Shown here in pieces: positions 36,969 to 47,629 of a stretch of DNA of 64,000 nucleotides (position 1 is the stretch's first letter; each line of letters begins with the position of its first letter). Source of the DNA: Ancylostoma caninum (lineage: Eukaryota > Nematoda > Chromadorea > Rhabditida > Ancylostomatidae); the NCBI GenBank assembly GCA_037903475.1, contig JBAJFG010000495.1, positions 124,001 through 188,000 of the forward strand, in the 5' to 3' direction. The position numbers and the translations under genes were made by a program. A model generated the notes under the pieces. That model made no database searches, was not told the DNA's origin, and saw only the letters and a program-made list of their open reading frames with translations.

Positions 36969-39900
36969 CAGACACACGCACCATACACACATACACAATG
37001 TGCTCGTTAAATATGTATACAGCGGGAACCGCAAAAATCATTTTCTAGCCATCGAAACGCGTTTTTCCTCTTGAGTTAAGAGTCGTGCTGCCCCAAAATT
37101 GAAAGTACTGAAGTGCGGCATGGATAAGAAAACTATTGGAAGAACTAGCAGTAAGTAATACCAACAGCTTCTCCTCCATTTCTTCACTAGAAAGCCAAAT
37201 GAGTTGTGTGGCATACAGGTCAAAAACAGCTGAAGTGCACCTGCAAGTGCACTCACTTCATCAGTGTCCTATCTTTTGCAAAATCATGTGGTAAACTTTG
37301 GCATTTACCTACACAGCCTGCCTAAAGAACGAGAGAAGCTGTTAAAATTAGCAAGACCAACACAAAAATCTGATCAATCATTGTAATGTGCTGAAAAAAA
37401 GCCGTATTCAATAGAAGAAGGGTCTAGAGCACACGAACATCTTTTGATTTGATCATTACTCGCAGGCTTTCACCATCACAAAATGAAGGTTTTGTCAACA
37501 ACACCAACATAGCGAAAACAAGAAATCAAGAATGACGCTGGGATGAAAGGAGTTGATTTACTGAGGAGTGGCATCGCAATTAAAACTCAGGCACTTCTTT
37601 CGTTTTTGACGCATCGTGAGGTATGATAAGTTCAGTTTTTAGGGCTACATCGCTGTTAGAAGGAAATGATATGGAGCATACTAGAGGGCATATGGTAGCA
37701 CTGGCCAGTTGTAAGGGTGTATAAAAAAAGATCAGAAATTTATGCGTTAGAGTAGAAAAATTATTCTTCCCGAATCTTAGGAAAGGCTGAGCTCTTCGTG
37801 CAGCGATTTGCAGGACAGCTGAATCACCTAATGAGCATGCAACGTTTTAATTCACATGAATTTTTGGAGTTTTCCCACACAGGTATTGCTCACACCGAGT
37901 TACAGTCGCGGCCAAAAAGATATGATCAGTGTCATGTTGAAGGTGTAACTTTTCATCATAACTTAATTTGGGATTGTGCTGTTCGGAAAAAATTTTAGGA
38001 TGTGGTGAGGGTCGAAGTATTTTTTCTTTGCGCTGCTTAGCAAGTTAGTAGTGAAGATATTGGACGACCTCGAAGGAAGCCAAGAAAATTGATGTTCTGG
38101 CTTAGAAAGCTACAAGAGTTGAGTTTCTGCCCAGATAAGCCAAATTTCATCTGAATAGCTCAATGCAGAGGTGAGTTATAGCAAAAAATTATCTTGTGAA
38201 AATGACGCTGATCATATCTTTTTGGCCGCAACTGTATATCTTAGCATGCTAAGTTAGCAGAGGAACGGTGAAGTTTGAACTCAGTTATGCACACCTTCTT
38301 TAGTTTACATAAGTTTGGAATGTCTTTTTAAAAACTTTCAGTGTTCCCTTAGTTCTTATCTCACTGCAGAGTCAATCGGTGCAGTTCCGGCAGCGCAAGG
38401 AGTCCTTTGAATCCTTCGGATAGTGGAAACCTGTAAACGATCTGCTCGAATCGAACTTCTTCGACCTCGATCGCCACTATTGCGCCGCTCAAAGTACGAG
38501 TCGCTTCCTTGCAAACTCTTTTCGTCCTCGCTCTGTCAAGTTTCTTAAGACCAGCAAAACTTCAAATTTTCCCCCTTTGATTTTTGGCCTTTTAACGAAG
38601 TCCAGCTTGCTTCGGGAGAGCCGTGCTGGGGCCTGTATCCACCTTCTCACTGTATTTCAGATCTCTATAGGTTTTCAAATATTAGATTGGGCAATAAGTT
38701 CGCGCGGTTTTCTCGAGCATTCAGTGTATTTTCACGAAATGAACTAGTTGAACTTAGGTTTTTCTGAAAGTTAATATCCACAGTACTTCTTCTTCACATC
38801 TAGAGCAACTTCTTGCGGAAAATCATCTCATAACGCTACGAACTGTGCGTACACAACAAGGTGCATCCTCTATCCCAGAATCGACCTCTCTGAAACAGAC
38901 TTCTGCGCTGTCCCTTCAATAGTAGTGGCTTCCATTTAGACGCTGTTAGCATCCCCAGCAGCTTGAGCTGCATTTGTTCCACTTTTGTGGCGGTACAGTT
39001 GGAAGTGTCGGAGACGTACGCTCTTGTCGAATTGGAGGGTCACATTTTATGCGACAGAAAATGAGAGGTAGCGGGAATTGGGAAAACTGGTTATAATATT
39101 CCTAAAGAGCAAATCAAGAGCTACAAAATAACCTATGACAGGCTATCGCAATTAGTTCAAATCTTCGTAAAAATTGAGTTGAAAAAAAAATCTCACGAAC
39201 TTATTGCCCAACCTAATGGATTTTCATGGTCGGCCGAACCTGTTCAACTGAGCTTCCATTTCAAAGCTGGAAGTGATATGAAGGCTATGAATTTATATTC
39301 TAAAGAATCAAATGTTTCCTACACTTTTGGATGATTCGGCATCGTTCACAACCCACCACAGAGAATCTTTCCTAAACAGCGATAGGCTTACGGAGTGCTC
39401 TCTGTGGGTCAACTTTGAAATCTTTATGATTGCTAGTGTACTAAGGGCATTCACAAGTTTAATGCATGCTCATATTTCCTCATTATTCTTGAGCAAAAAA
39501 AAGCGTCGGATTTCTTAACTCATTGACTGCATCAGAACTGTTTGGAGGGCTCCCAACTGCTTGTTTCATCCATGTTACTTGGAGCGTTCTGTGTACACAA
39601 TAAAAGTTCTCTTCATTTCAGTATAAAAACTGAATGTGCACTGTAAAAAAGTAATCATTAAAGTACGAGAGCTTCAGTTGCGTCGAAGAGTGTAGCACTC
39701 GTCTCTCATCGAAATCCGGAAGAGTGGGGCAAATTCCATCTCACAAACTTTTAGAAAGATTACAACGACCGGAGTCGTTCAAAATTACCCAAAATCAGCG
39801 AGAATCACATCCAGGCACATCACTGCCGTGGATGCTTAGTGGGAATGAGCTACACATTGACTGACCTTATCCGTATAAGCACGATCACATCTATGCAAAT

Positions 39901-40182
39901 CAATCAAGTACTGTACTGCACCCGCAGAAGCTCGATCAATGAACAGCGCTAACGATATGGGACCGTCCCAGGATTGAACCTAAATCAAGCAAAAGTGGCT
40001 GGAATAATGTTAACATTAAGTGACATTCAGGGAACAGTCACTGCAAGATCTTTATTTTAAAGCAAATTCCCCGGTCAGAAGCTTCACTTCAGTAGGAGCT
40101 TACCTGTTCTTCCAATAGATTCAGATAGAGAGATGTGCTGTGAGTCGCTAGAGAAATGGGTTCCAGCTGGTCCTCACGAAAA
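27253..40182 (-). CDS. LARGE/B4GAT1-type glycosyltransferase (GT49), seven exons found
   Basis: Minus-strand exons, 5' to 3': 40104-40182, 39866-39979, 36110-36219, 33091-33165, 32922-33051, 27482-27575, 27253-27380. They encode, in family order, DQLEPISLATHSTSLYL; SWDGPISLALFIDRAS and DLHRCDRAY; YPINVMRNVARRGAPS with SDIEM at the DxD-like metal site; RFEIEDKVPVPRNHTALKKL; FHHKLFPAGHTIEALWEWF and VWEIPYK; WEPQFIMHATDPLSEEGMP and TRIRDQQAL; YELCRANYTFLLMSQLFNVH and VVEHQKRLR. Family members are Golgi type II membrane enzymes that extend glycans. Phases agree at 40104/39979, 36110/33165, 32922/27575 and 27482/27380. The 33091/33051 junction, across a 39-bp intron, is one base out of frame. The signal anchor, a segment between 39866 and 36219, and the C-terminus (a stop at 27234 if the last donor is not used) were not found. 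Either a sequence error or a recent pseudogene is possible. Confidence 0.82.
27576..29189. other. start of a 5.3-kb glycosyltransferase intron
   Basis: No paired-end repeat or second gene was recognised between the 27482 exon and the RTE fragment. Near 28496-28600 the sequence is an AT-rich run of AATAAT and AATAAATA words. Confidence 0.35.
29190..30240 (+). pseudogene. RTE-type LINE fragment, endonuclease domain
   Basis: Broken frames give the apurinic-type endonuclease of RTE retrotransposons: YDLIGLTDTRRHRNLNATF, ELFLGMCDSRGVGGVGVLVN, LRIFNAYAPTSSYDEDEVEA, the phrase RWTWEQPGGDYNHQIDNIIV and NRRFCLTDL. In the family, this domain nicks target DNA to prime reverse transcription. Frames change at about 29490, 29740 and 29975 and stops occur, so it is inactive. 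No reverse transcriptase follows; it is a truncated or internally deleted copy in an intron of the glycosyltransferase, on the opposite strand. Confidence 0.85.
31300..31920. mobile_element. 621-bp element with TIRs and an internal TATA module
   Basis: CATTGTCAGACATTCGGGCG then TTTGGAGCGCCGGT at the left is mirrored by GCGCTCCAAACGCCCGAATA then TCTGAGAATG at the right. Inside, CCACGTGGCACCCGAAGTGT then ATATAAGCCGG is followed by GGCCAACTGAGGCC and an apparent 5' splice site CAAG|GTGAGTG. The same promoter-like module occurs at 966-1250. No transposase is present. Whether the module drives transcription is inference. Confidence 0.7.
32350..32766. mobile_element. MITE with TTAA ends
   Basis: TTAAAGGCAGGGGTCCACCT at the left pairs with CGAGGTGGCCCTCTGCCTTT and AA at the right; TTAA borders both ends. 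Length is 417 bp. It contains an 87-codon plus frame (32453-32716) that ends near the right terminus, which I take as accidental. Ends resemble those of the 16738 and 46627 elements (TTAAAGGC). Confidence 0.75.
34379..34478. repeat. (TG)n-type microsatellite, interrupted
   Basis: TGTGTATGTGTGTGTATG-like sequence, preceded by CGTCTGTCACG. It is the inverted counterpart of the CA tract at 25596 within the composite dispersed repeat. Confidence 0.9.
34605..34812. repeat. minisatellite, inverted copy of 25143 array
   Basis: Three and a half copies of GTGCGCCGGCGTCCAAAAGT, GGGGAAACGCCTGGAGTCGG and TCCAACGGTGTGATAAGG, the reverse complement of the 25143 unit. It lies in an intron of the glycosyltransferase. 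Confidence 0.9.
34813..36109. other. intron sequence with edge of composite repeat
   Basis: AGCCGGACGGCCAGACTGG at 35297-35315 marks the far edge of the inverted composite repeat that begins near 34358. The remainder shows no recognised gene or element. Confidence 0.4.
36716..36966. repeat. (CA)n microsatellite, 250 bp, interrupted
   Basis: Two long CA runs separated by ACCAGGCCCACATATACACC at about 36831. It is the longest simple repeat in the window. Open frames of His-Thr or Cys-Val here are artefacts. Confidence 0.95.
36967..37902. other. glycosyltransferase intron, no exon confirmed
   Basis: A segment of the enzyme between the 39866 and 36219 exons is expected to be encoded between about 36220 and 39865, but no exon with compatible phase was found. 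A short minus-strand candidate near 37165-37190 is too weak to call. Confidence 0.3.
37903..38234. mobile_element. Tc1-like MITE
   Basis: CAGTCGCGGCCAAAAAGATA then TGATCAG at the left is mirrored by CTGATCATATCTTTTTGGCC then GCAACTG at the right, with TA on each side. The end closely resembles that of Tc1 (CAGTGCTGGCCAAAAAGATA, from general knowledge). At 332 bp it has no transposase and would rely on one supplied in trans. Confidence 0.85.
38361..38563 (-). other. 66-codon open frame without ATG, unassigned
   Basis: Between two in-frame stops the minus strand reads SGAIVAIEVEEVRFEQIVYR and GFKGLLALPELHRLTLQ before TGA. It has even composition and no low-complexity sequence. It lies in an intron of the glycosyltransferase but shows no resemblance to that family, and I see no clean splice pair. 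It may be chance or a relic. Confidence 0.2.
38685..39213. mobile_element. mariner-derived element, internally deleted
   Basis: The left end GATTGGGCAATAAGTTCGCG and right end CACGAACTTATTGCCCAACC are inverted, with TA on both sides. GGTTGGGCAATAAGTTCG is a typical mariner terminus. The 529-bp length is well below the usual 1.3 kb and I cannot read a transposase in it. Confidence 0.8.
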
Positions 40183-42659
40183 CTGAAACAAATAGGGTCT
40201 GAAAGAAAACAGCTGGTATACAGGGATTTGGTACATACATTGTTCACTAGTTCCCTGTATTTTTATGTTCATCTGTTTTTAGAATTTGAACGCTCCGATC
40301 AAACGCTCCAAGATGTCCTGTTCAAAACCCGATACTTTTTCTGAAAGTTTCTTTCAAATCATCTAATTTTATAACTACCGCCTAGACAGAGACAGCGCTC
40401 ATAAGCTGAAGTCTGTCAGGTGGGAGAGTCAGTGCCGAGGCGGCGTCAGTGCTGCACTGCAGCCTCTATAAACGTCCTTGCTCCATGGGATGAGGTTGGC
40501 ACGGTCACCAAAGCAATCTCATTTTCTTTGTGTTCCGGTCCGGGGTTGACATGCCCAAAGATGGAGACTATTGTCGCACATATACGTACATATGTGGAAC
40601 AGATCTTAAAACGTCACATGGAAGTGACCTGCAGATGTTCGCCCACCTACCGTGATCAGGCTACCAAAGAACGAACGACCTCTCCTAAGGACGCTAACTC
40701 AGATCGGATCTTTGAACATTGGAGTTGAAAGACAGGAGATGGTGGACGAAGGGGGGGGGGTGCCCCCCCCCTGAGAATGGGTCGCCAAATTTTTGAAACC
40801 ACTTTACAATACCCTGTAATAGTTTACCACAAATTGTTTATTTTTACTGTTATTTTTCAAATATCTTTTATCAAATATTCATAATCATGAAAATATTTTT
40901 TATCAACTTCACTTCCCATCCGGGTCCAAAAGCGACGGAGGCCCTACTTTTTTCCCTACCCCTCTCCTCCCACTCACTTTCTGCGTCCGGCACTCGATAT
41001 GGAAAGGATACAAAGTCGGAGAGAACAAAGAAGGCATGAAACTGTTATATTGCGGATTGAGACAAAAAAAAACGGGGCGACAATAACAATACCTGTACCA
41101 TTTAAGAGTATGCCTTGTCTGTTAATCGTGTTGGCAACTGAAAGGGCCAAATTGCTCTATGAAATAAGCCCACAGACGCCACCTCAGCCAACCATCTGTT
41201 TCAGATCTCGACGAAGGCAAAGCCGCAGAAACATTGCCAATGAAGGATATTACTAGCAATCTCATGTTCGGCTAACAAATTCATAAATCGTAGCGGTAAC
41301 GGATGCCAGTGTTGCTTTACCAAAAAAAAAAAATGGAGTCAAAGTATAACGCCACACACGTTGGTCGAATTTTCAGGTCGAACACAGGAGAAATTGCGTT
41401 AGAAGATTGTCTTTGTCAGTCCGCCACATCCTCGCCCCCATATCGTCAGATCCTTGCCCCGAGCATCTATGCGGGCTAGCGCAGCAAGTACCCTCCTTAT
41501 GTGTACATGGTCTACTCTAGGAAAAAGTGGAGGTGGAAGAAGAAAACGAGAGAAGTTCTGGGACGGATACCTGAGGTGGTAATGAATCTCTTGGAACGAC
41601 GACAAAACGATGAGAAGAAGTTTGTGGAGAAGTGCCAGCTTTGTTTTGCAACCATGAATAAGCTACAAACTACCTGAAAGCCATGGTCTCTGAATGATGA
41701 GACTTTTGCAAATTTTCCAACTCTCGAAGGTTCCGAACCTCCACACATGGAATATTGGGTGGCCTCGGAGTATGCTGACATACCCCTAAACCATAGATCC
41801 GGGTGCTAGCGAAACTTATGTGACCATTATATTCCAAGCGACCAGTGGATCTTTTCCCGCATAACCTAACTTTTCAGTGTGAAGCACAAAAATGTAATTC
41901 CGCGTCCACAAAATATGTGGAATTTAATCTGGGAAGGTGTAGGGCTCTGCTGTCAAAATCAGCCATCAAGAAATCGGAGTCATTGGTGATCTCTGGCGGA
42001 GGTCATGGTGATCGGGAGAGTGGGAACATCGATTAGCTGGGTGTGCACAGAAATGCGTCTTCACCGGAAAGGAGTCAGTGCAGGTTCGATTGACTACAAG
42101 GATGAACTCGAACCATGAGCAAAAAGTCCTCTGGAGGACCTTTTCGCGAAATGAAGAGGTCGCCGCCTGGGTTCCTGCGTAGCTTACAGTTCGATTTCGA
42201 ACTGTGAGTTCACCTGCAAATATGGTCCCCGTTCCGTCACAGTATTCAAGTACCATACTTAGAGAATCATATTCGGGCCAATAAAGCTTACATCAACTCT
42301 CCCGAAGTTCCCGATAGAGTGGAAGTTAGCTGGCAGTTAATGTTCATCGTTAATCGACGGTTCCAGCAGGTTTACTACCACCACTCAAAAACTTTATTCA
42401 GGGTAAGAAAGACGCGCGTAAAGCCTAGCAGAAGAGAACTCCTGCACTGGCTGAATACAAATCAGGAAAGAAGGATGCAAGAATTGCAGTAGTTGAGTTA
42501 AGTTAAGAATTGCAGTAAGATTGCAAGCGTCCCCGTCAACGAAAGCTTGCCTCAAGGTTATCTTAGATGAGATTGGGGACAAAGCTAATGAGAACGAAGA
42601 TGGTGAAGTTCTGAGTAATTCCGTGATGAGGAAGTGGAGAAAGAAATTCCTCAGAACCA
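40183..42659. other. 5' side of glycosyltransferase, mostly unassigned
   Basis: The N-terminal exons of the minus-strand glycosyltransferase should lie here or further right, but none was confirmed. A 102-codon plus frame at 40420-40728 has no family resemblance. The stretch from about 42500 may already belong to the RTE fragment. Confidence 0.3.
40737..40996. mobile_element. CAGTGGCGGACGC-type element, copy 2
   Basis: GGTGGACGAAGGGGGGGG, TGAGAATGGGTCGCCAAATT and TTTGAAACCACTTTACAATA match the left half of the 21525 copy; the right end CTGCGTCCGGCAC is the inverted terminus. It is the shortest copy, about 260 bp, with no coding capacity. Confidence 0.65.
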
Positions 42660-43620
42660 AGAGCTGAGCCCATACAATTTTGGATAGTCGAGGAGTTAGG
42701 AAAAACCGTGAAAAAGGGGAAGATTGGCAAAGCCTCAGGGTGAGACAGCGTTCCAGTGGAGGCGTGGCAATCGCTCGGCGAATAATGGGTGCGGTGGCTT
42801 ACTGAGTTTTTCAACAACATCAAAAGTCCCACGAAAATTTCAGAATGCTGATCTTCAGAAGAAAAAGGGATATGATGGACTGCAGAGCATACGCTCCTCG
42901 CACATATGTTGAAAGTCTTCAACTTCCTTCTAGATATCTAAGAAATATGGTGGGAATTGCATCAAACCAAATTGGCTTTGTCCCGAAACAATTGAGAATT
43001 TGCGCCATCTCTATTGTCGGTAAAGTGATTGAAGAGAACTGTGAGGAGAACTGCCCAAGTCAAATCGCATTTCTGAATTTGGAGGAAGCATATGACAGGA
43101 TACGACGCGTCGCTTTGGGAAGTGGTCAAAGAACTTAACGTTCTATCGAAATTCGATATAACAGTAGGCTGCATCAGGAAATTACTTCTCTTCATTAAGG
43201 TGCTGGACATAGCGGTAAAACATCTCTTGGAAGGCCAGCTTTTTAAACTGGTTTGGGCTGATGATTTCGCTCTAGTCCCAAAAGCAGAGCTCCCGATTAT
43301 GATCCATAAGCTGCAGTCCACACTAGCAAACGCGAATTTGGAACATAACATTGCAAGGTGAAGTAATGAGGAGTATAGAGAGAGAAGGTGTTGTTTTTTT
43401 TTATGCAAACGGTATCGCACCTATCTGGAGCGCTGACGGGACAACGAAAGCGGCGTGAGTGGACGGACTAGTCAGATTACACAAGATAAGTTGCCTAACG
43501 AAGACATAAGAACAAAAACGATGATACGACGTCGTTCCAAGCATATGAAGGAGCTTGGGTTGAAATGATCAAGAATGACACTCAAGATCACGTTCTCTCT
43601 CACAGACTTCACAAATGCGC
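42660..43620 (+). pseudogene. RTE-type LINE fragment, reverse transcriptase domain
   Basis: Frames shift, but the family order is clear: KTVKKGKIGKASG, WVRWLTEFFNN (joined across a frame change), MDCRAYAP, NQIGFVP, QIAFLNLEEAYDRI (the first catalytic aspartate region), then KLVWADDFALVPKAE, where WADD stands for the usual YADD active site. Downstream SADGTTKAA fits the segment after the palm domain. Several stops make it inactive. It is not contiguous with the endonuclease fragment at 29190, so it is a separate insertion. Confidence 0.82.
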
Positions 43621-44260
43621 AGGACAGACACTAATTAGGAGAACTGAAAGAATGCCATCCGTTACTTCACCTTCTTCTGGCTCTGGTGAGATTGTATGCA
43701 ATACAATATCTGCTGCTGTGAACGATAGTAGGAACAGTGTTGGATTTGATCAGATCTCGCCTCCTGGAGATTGTGATGGTAATTTGGACATAGTTGAAGC
43801 AGGAGAAGAATACAAGGAGTACTAGAATTAAGCAAGCAGCACGATGCATCGATCTGGATGGTGCACTCAGCAAACTCATCCTATCAGCAGCGATTGTGGC
43901 CAGTGGAGAGCATGGAAACCCCTGAAAAAAGATATGTAATACGATATTGATGAAAGAAATTCCAGTGCCTGAAAAAACTAGATCCGCTATGGGAAATCCA
44001 ACTATGAAACAAAGAATTAATGTTCAAAAATGCTATAGTTAAGAAGCTAGAAGAGAAGCACTAAAACAGAGGTTGTTCTGCACAGTACCATTAAGACACT
44101 TTGAACTTCTTAGACAGTACTCGCTACTACAGTGCTCAGTTCCATGAGACTTTCATTCTGGTAATACAACCTTCATAACGATTTGGATTTGAAACTTATC
44201 TCCAACAAAGCTATAGTTGGGAATTAGAAATGTTACGCAATTTTGGTGGTTCTGTACATG
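43621..44260. other. no feature recognised
   Basis: Likely tail of the RTE fragment plus unique DNA. No poly(A) or tandem tail was seen. Confidence 0.3.
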
Positions 44261-45410
44261 CCAGTGCCGGTCGCAGGAGGGGGCGGGAGGGAAGACGCCT
44301 CCACCTCGCGAAATTTCTGAAATCACTTCATAAAGTAGGTAAAAATATTGTATACGCTTATTTTCACTGTTTATTTTTATTATTGTTTCTAAAGTAGTTA
44401 TTATTAGTCATTCAATTTTAGGATTAATATTCTTAGCAACTTTATATTATGTTGGTTCGAAAGTTTTGCACCTAATTTCATACATTTTTCAAAGAATGTT
44501 AAGTTCACTGTGAACAGATATCAATCAACAGAATAATTACCTTCATGATCCACGAGGTATGGCCAACGCCTCACTAGAGCATCAGCTCCAGAAGTGAAGA
44601 CCTCCGGCAGCTGCTAGTCCAAGAATCTTGAAATCTTACTTTTCGGTCTGGTTCAATCATTGAATTTCTTTTCTCGTAGGTACAGCTTCAGGGCTCCGAG
44701 GAAGTGGTATTCAGATGGGGATAAATCAGGAGAATGAACAGAGTGTGGTAGATCTTCCTAATCTATTTCGGCAATTTTTTGGCGGGTAATCTTTGCCACG
44801 TGGGGTCGGGCGTTGTAATGAAGTGGAGCAACATGATCAATTTTTCCCATCTACAGGCGAAATGCGTCTGCCAGTTTCTATAGTTAAAAAGAGTACACTT
44901 AGGCAGTTGCAGTGGCCCAGGTGTCGCAGCTCTCGACACAGCATTCCCTAGGAATTCCACCACCACATAGAAAAACCTTCTTCCATGCACTTCTCCTTGT
45001 TTTGTGGATGGTTCGCCATGCGGGAGTCAACTTTTCTCTCGTGTGTGGTTAACGCAAAGCGCCCAACTCTCATCTCCAATCATGAGCGAAAAAAGTTCCT
45101 CTTTTGTGGACGCAGCAGCAAAGATTAGCACACACCCAGTCTTGCGAGGTACTCCCCAACCCGTCATCAGTTTTCTGTAACCCAGAGCTTTGAGATGTCT
45201 GGCGATTATTGTACGGCCACAGCGAGGTGTATTCTACAGTTCACAGGTAGTGGCATTTTGATTCGAAGTCTATGGAATTCTAGATCCTAAAAAATATCTT
45301 GGTGCAAAACTTTCGGACCAACCTAATAATATTAATCCATTGGGTCCTCGGAGTGGCGGAGTTGCCACTCCCCCTCCTTCCTGACTAGCAACGCCTGCAT
45401 CCAGCACTGG
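44261..45410. mobile_element. CAGTGGCGGACGC-type element, copy 3, split by a mariner
   Basis: CCAGTGCCGGTCGCAGGAGG at the left is mirrored by CGCCTGCATCCAGCACTGG at the right. The left part has GAAATTTCTGAAATCACTTC, as in the other copies. TACAT occurs next to both outer edges, a possible partial target duplication. Removing the mariner at 44450-45323 leaves about 275 bp, close to copy 2. Confidence 0.65.
44450..45323 (-). pseudogene. mariner element with decayed transposase
   Basis: Termini GTTGGTTCGAAAGTTTTGCA and TGCAAAACTTTCGGACCAAC are inverted, with TA at each edge. The minus strand encodes the mariner catalytic domain in pieces: RHLKALGYRKL-like, FSLMIGDESWALRVN, KKVFLCVWWNSLG, HVAPLHYNARPHVAKITR, EDLPHSVHSPDLSPSEYHFL. 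In this DD34D superfamily the first Asp sits in GDESW and the third region in SPDLSPSEYH. The second, normally HDNARPH, reads HYNARPH, so a catalytic residue is lost. There are also stops and frame changes. It is 874 bp, shorter than a full mariner, so the N-terminal DNA-binding part is missing. Confidence 0.85.
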
Positions 45411-46626
45411 TACATACATATGTGCTTTTCTGACAGCGAAATGAGCCGTGAGCGACTTTTCTGGAGGATTGGTCAGCCTCGTTAAATAATCAAAAATAAA
45501 ATGAAAAAGGCACGCGACCGAGCTGCACCCACCACAGTGGAGAATCCCATTCCAAATTAATCGCTTAGATGTTTGTATAGCACTCTTAAAGCGGAATGAG
45601 AGGATTTTCCTGAAAAGACCATGTTTTTCAGGACTTTCGAAAATCGCAGTGTTGAAATAGTATGTTTCCACACCATCAAAAAAAAAACGCGGTATCGCCA
45701 ATTAGTGAGCGGATAGTGCAAAATTAGCGCACTGTTCGACCACTCGATTTAACGCTAACATTAATAGCGAGGAGACAACCACGACACTGACATGCTCAGC
45801 AGTTAACTAAAGGCGAAGCATAGTGGCGTCAATTGCTGCTGAAGAAAATAGAATAGACGAGCTATTCGATTTTAGGCTTTCCTTTAGATATTTGCTGCTT
45901 CGAATTCTGTTTTTCGTCAAAATTCCAACGTTCCACTGCCGTAGCACAGATTACACATTGAACAGATTACTGCATATACTCTGAACGGTCAAGAATTATT
46001 CTGCTCAGCCTTAGAGTGACACGCGCAGAACACTAGCATCAAGCTCTCTATTGGCTGCACAATCAATGACTCGATACTAGCCTCCGGCCTACCAAATCAT
46101 CCATACATTCGGCATCGCTGAAATGGCATCAGAGAAGACTGAAGGGATGAAGCGAAGATTTGGTACTGGGTGTCTCCCGCAAGTCACTCTCTATGTGGCA
46201 CATACACATTCGATGCCTCTGTTGTGCATCCGACAAACGGTACTGATTAATCTAATTAACTTTATCGTCCACCCGTAGTCTTCTTTCGGCTTCAGTGTTA
46301 ATTTTTTCTCCTTCTGGTGTTATTTGGTTGTTTGCTATGCTATTATTTTCCTTTTTTTTTCCTTTACCCATAACGCTCATTATACCTCCGCATAGAGATG
46401 TAGGGATACTATCCCTTCATCACAATTAGGTGAGCCCGATTCATGTGGTGGTATATTAGGTTGTCGCGAAACTTCCCCATAATTAACTTTTGTCCATTGA
46501 CAAATTCTTCGGGATTTTTCTTGAACATTCTATCCGAAACGTGACCTAATCCAAATTTAGAAAACACAGCAAATCAAGCGATGCCGCAAAAAGCATAAGT
46601 CATACGATCGGCCTTCTCTCTGTCTC
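45411..46626. other. no feature recognised
   Basis: Mostly AT-rich DNA. A lone mariner-like end, TTAGGTTGTCGCGAAACTTC at about 46458, has no partner in reach. Confidence 0.3.
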
Positions 46627-46961
46627 TTAAAGGCAGCAGGAGCTGAAATTCTCGACTCTGAGCTGAGCTGCGGATGGTGCGTACAGACTCTGAGACTGGC
46701 CGAGTCCCGCCATGGAACCATATGAATTGAATGCATTTTGTTTTCCCTCTGCGCCAAACCACGCACAGCAATGGCTTTTGCGCCGGGGAAAACTCGTCCG
46801 CGCACGAACACGGCCAGGCGTGTTCGCGACGAATGTTCCATTTTCTCTGCAGGTAAGCCATCATTGTCTGTGTTCGTTTCACATTTATGATGTGCTGAGT
46901 CTGTACTTCATCACCCACAGCTCAGCTCGAAGTCGAGGATTTCAGCTCCTGCTGCCTTTAA
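46627..46961. mobile_element. MITE with TTAA ends and 44-bp TIRs
   Basis: TTAAAGGCAGCAGGAGCTGA and AATTCTCGACTCTGAGCTGA at the left are mirrored by CAGCTCGAAGTCGAGGATTT and CAGCTCCTGCTGCCTTTAA at the right, with TTAA at each border. Length 335 bp. Overlapping frames on both strands share residues because of the symmetry. Confidence 0.85.
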
Positions 46962-47629
46962 CACACGGAGAAGGTTTAGCTTAGCAAGTTTGAAGACGTT
47001 GGTATCAGCTTGAGATAAAAAAGGATTTCCTTGATCAGTTGAAGGAGATGAGGAGCTCCTGGAGCTGACTGAATAGAATCTGTGTCGTCACACCCATGGG
47101 CTGACAGAGGAACTCCAACGTCATTATAAAACCGTGGCCGCTTATCTGCATCTTTTTGAAGAGACAAGGAAATACGAGATACGAACACACCTCATAGTCT
47201 GAATGACCGTTCGCCTCAAGTGCGAACGTGCGTGCCTAAACTTTTTGGCTTTTTGAAGGACTTTCTAAACTTGGTGACGAGAAGCGGATTCCTTATGCAG
47301 ATGGCATAAGGAAAAGTGGGCGGTACGGACGCCAGCAGTCTTGGATTCCATTGCCAAAACTGGGCGCTTAGAGTTTGATGGAATTTATGGCATTTATCTT
47401 GTTAGTTGTACCGAAGAAGAGGAATTTATTTGAAAAGGAAGTCTGGGAGTGGAGGGAAACTTCCGCGACAACATGATAGTTCTCTCACTCTCTTCTCTTT
47501 AATAATCTCAATGAAATTCGTAATTCAAAAACACGACATCTGCTCTGAAAGAAAGGCAGAAAAGAAAAGGGAGTGAAAGGCACGGTAACGAAAAGCCACC
47601 GGCACACTTTGAAATAATGATCCGAAAAC

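Noticed and set aside
36659..37041. Cys-Val and His-Thr repeat proteins
   Set aside because: Translations of the CA/TG microsatellite; same at 26331-26681.
39600..39680. Candidate exon CTFSFYTEMKRTF on the minus strand after the 39866 exon
   Set aside because: It has an acceptor, but the donor leaves the wrong phase for the 36219 exon and the sequence does not resemble the family.
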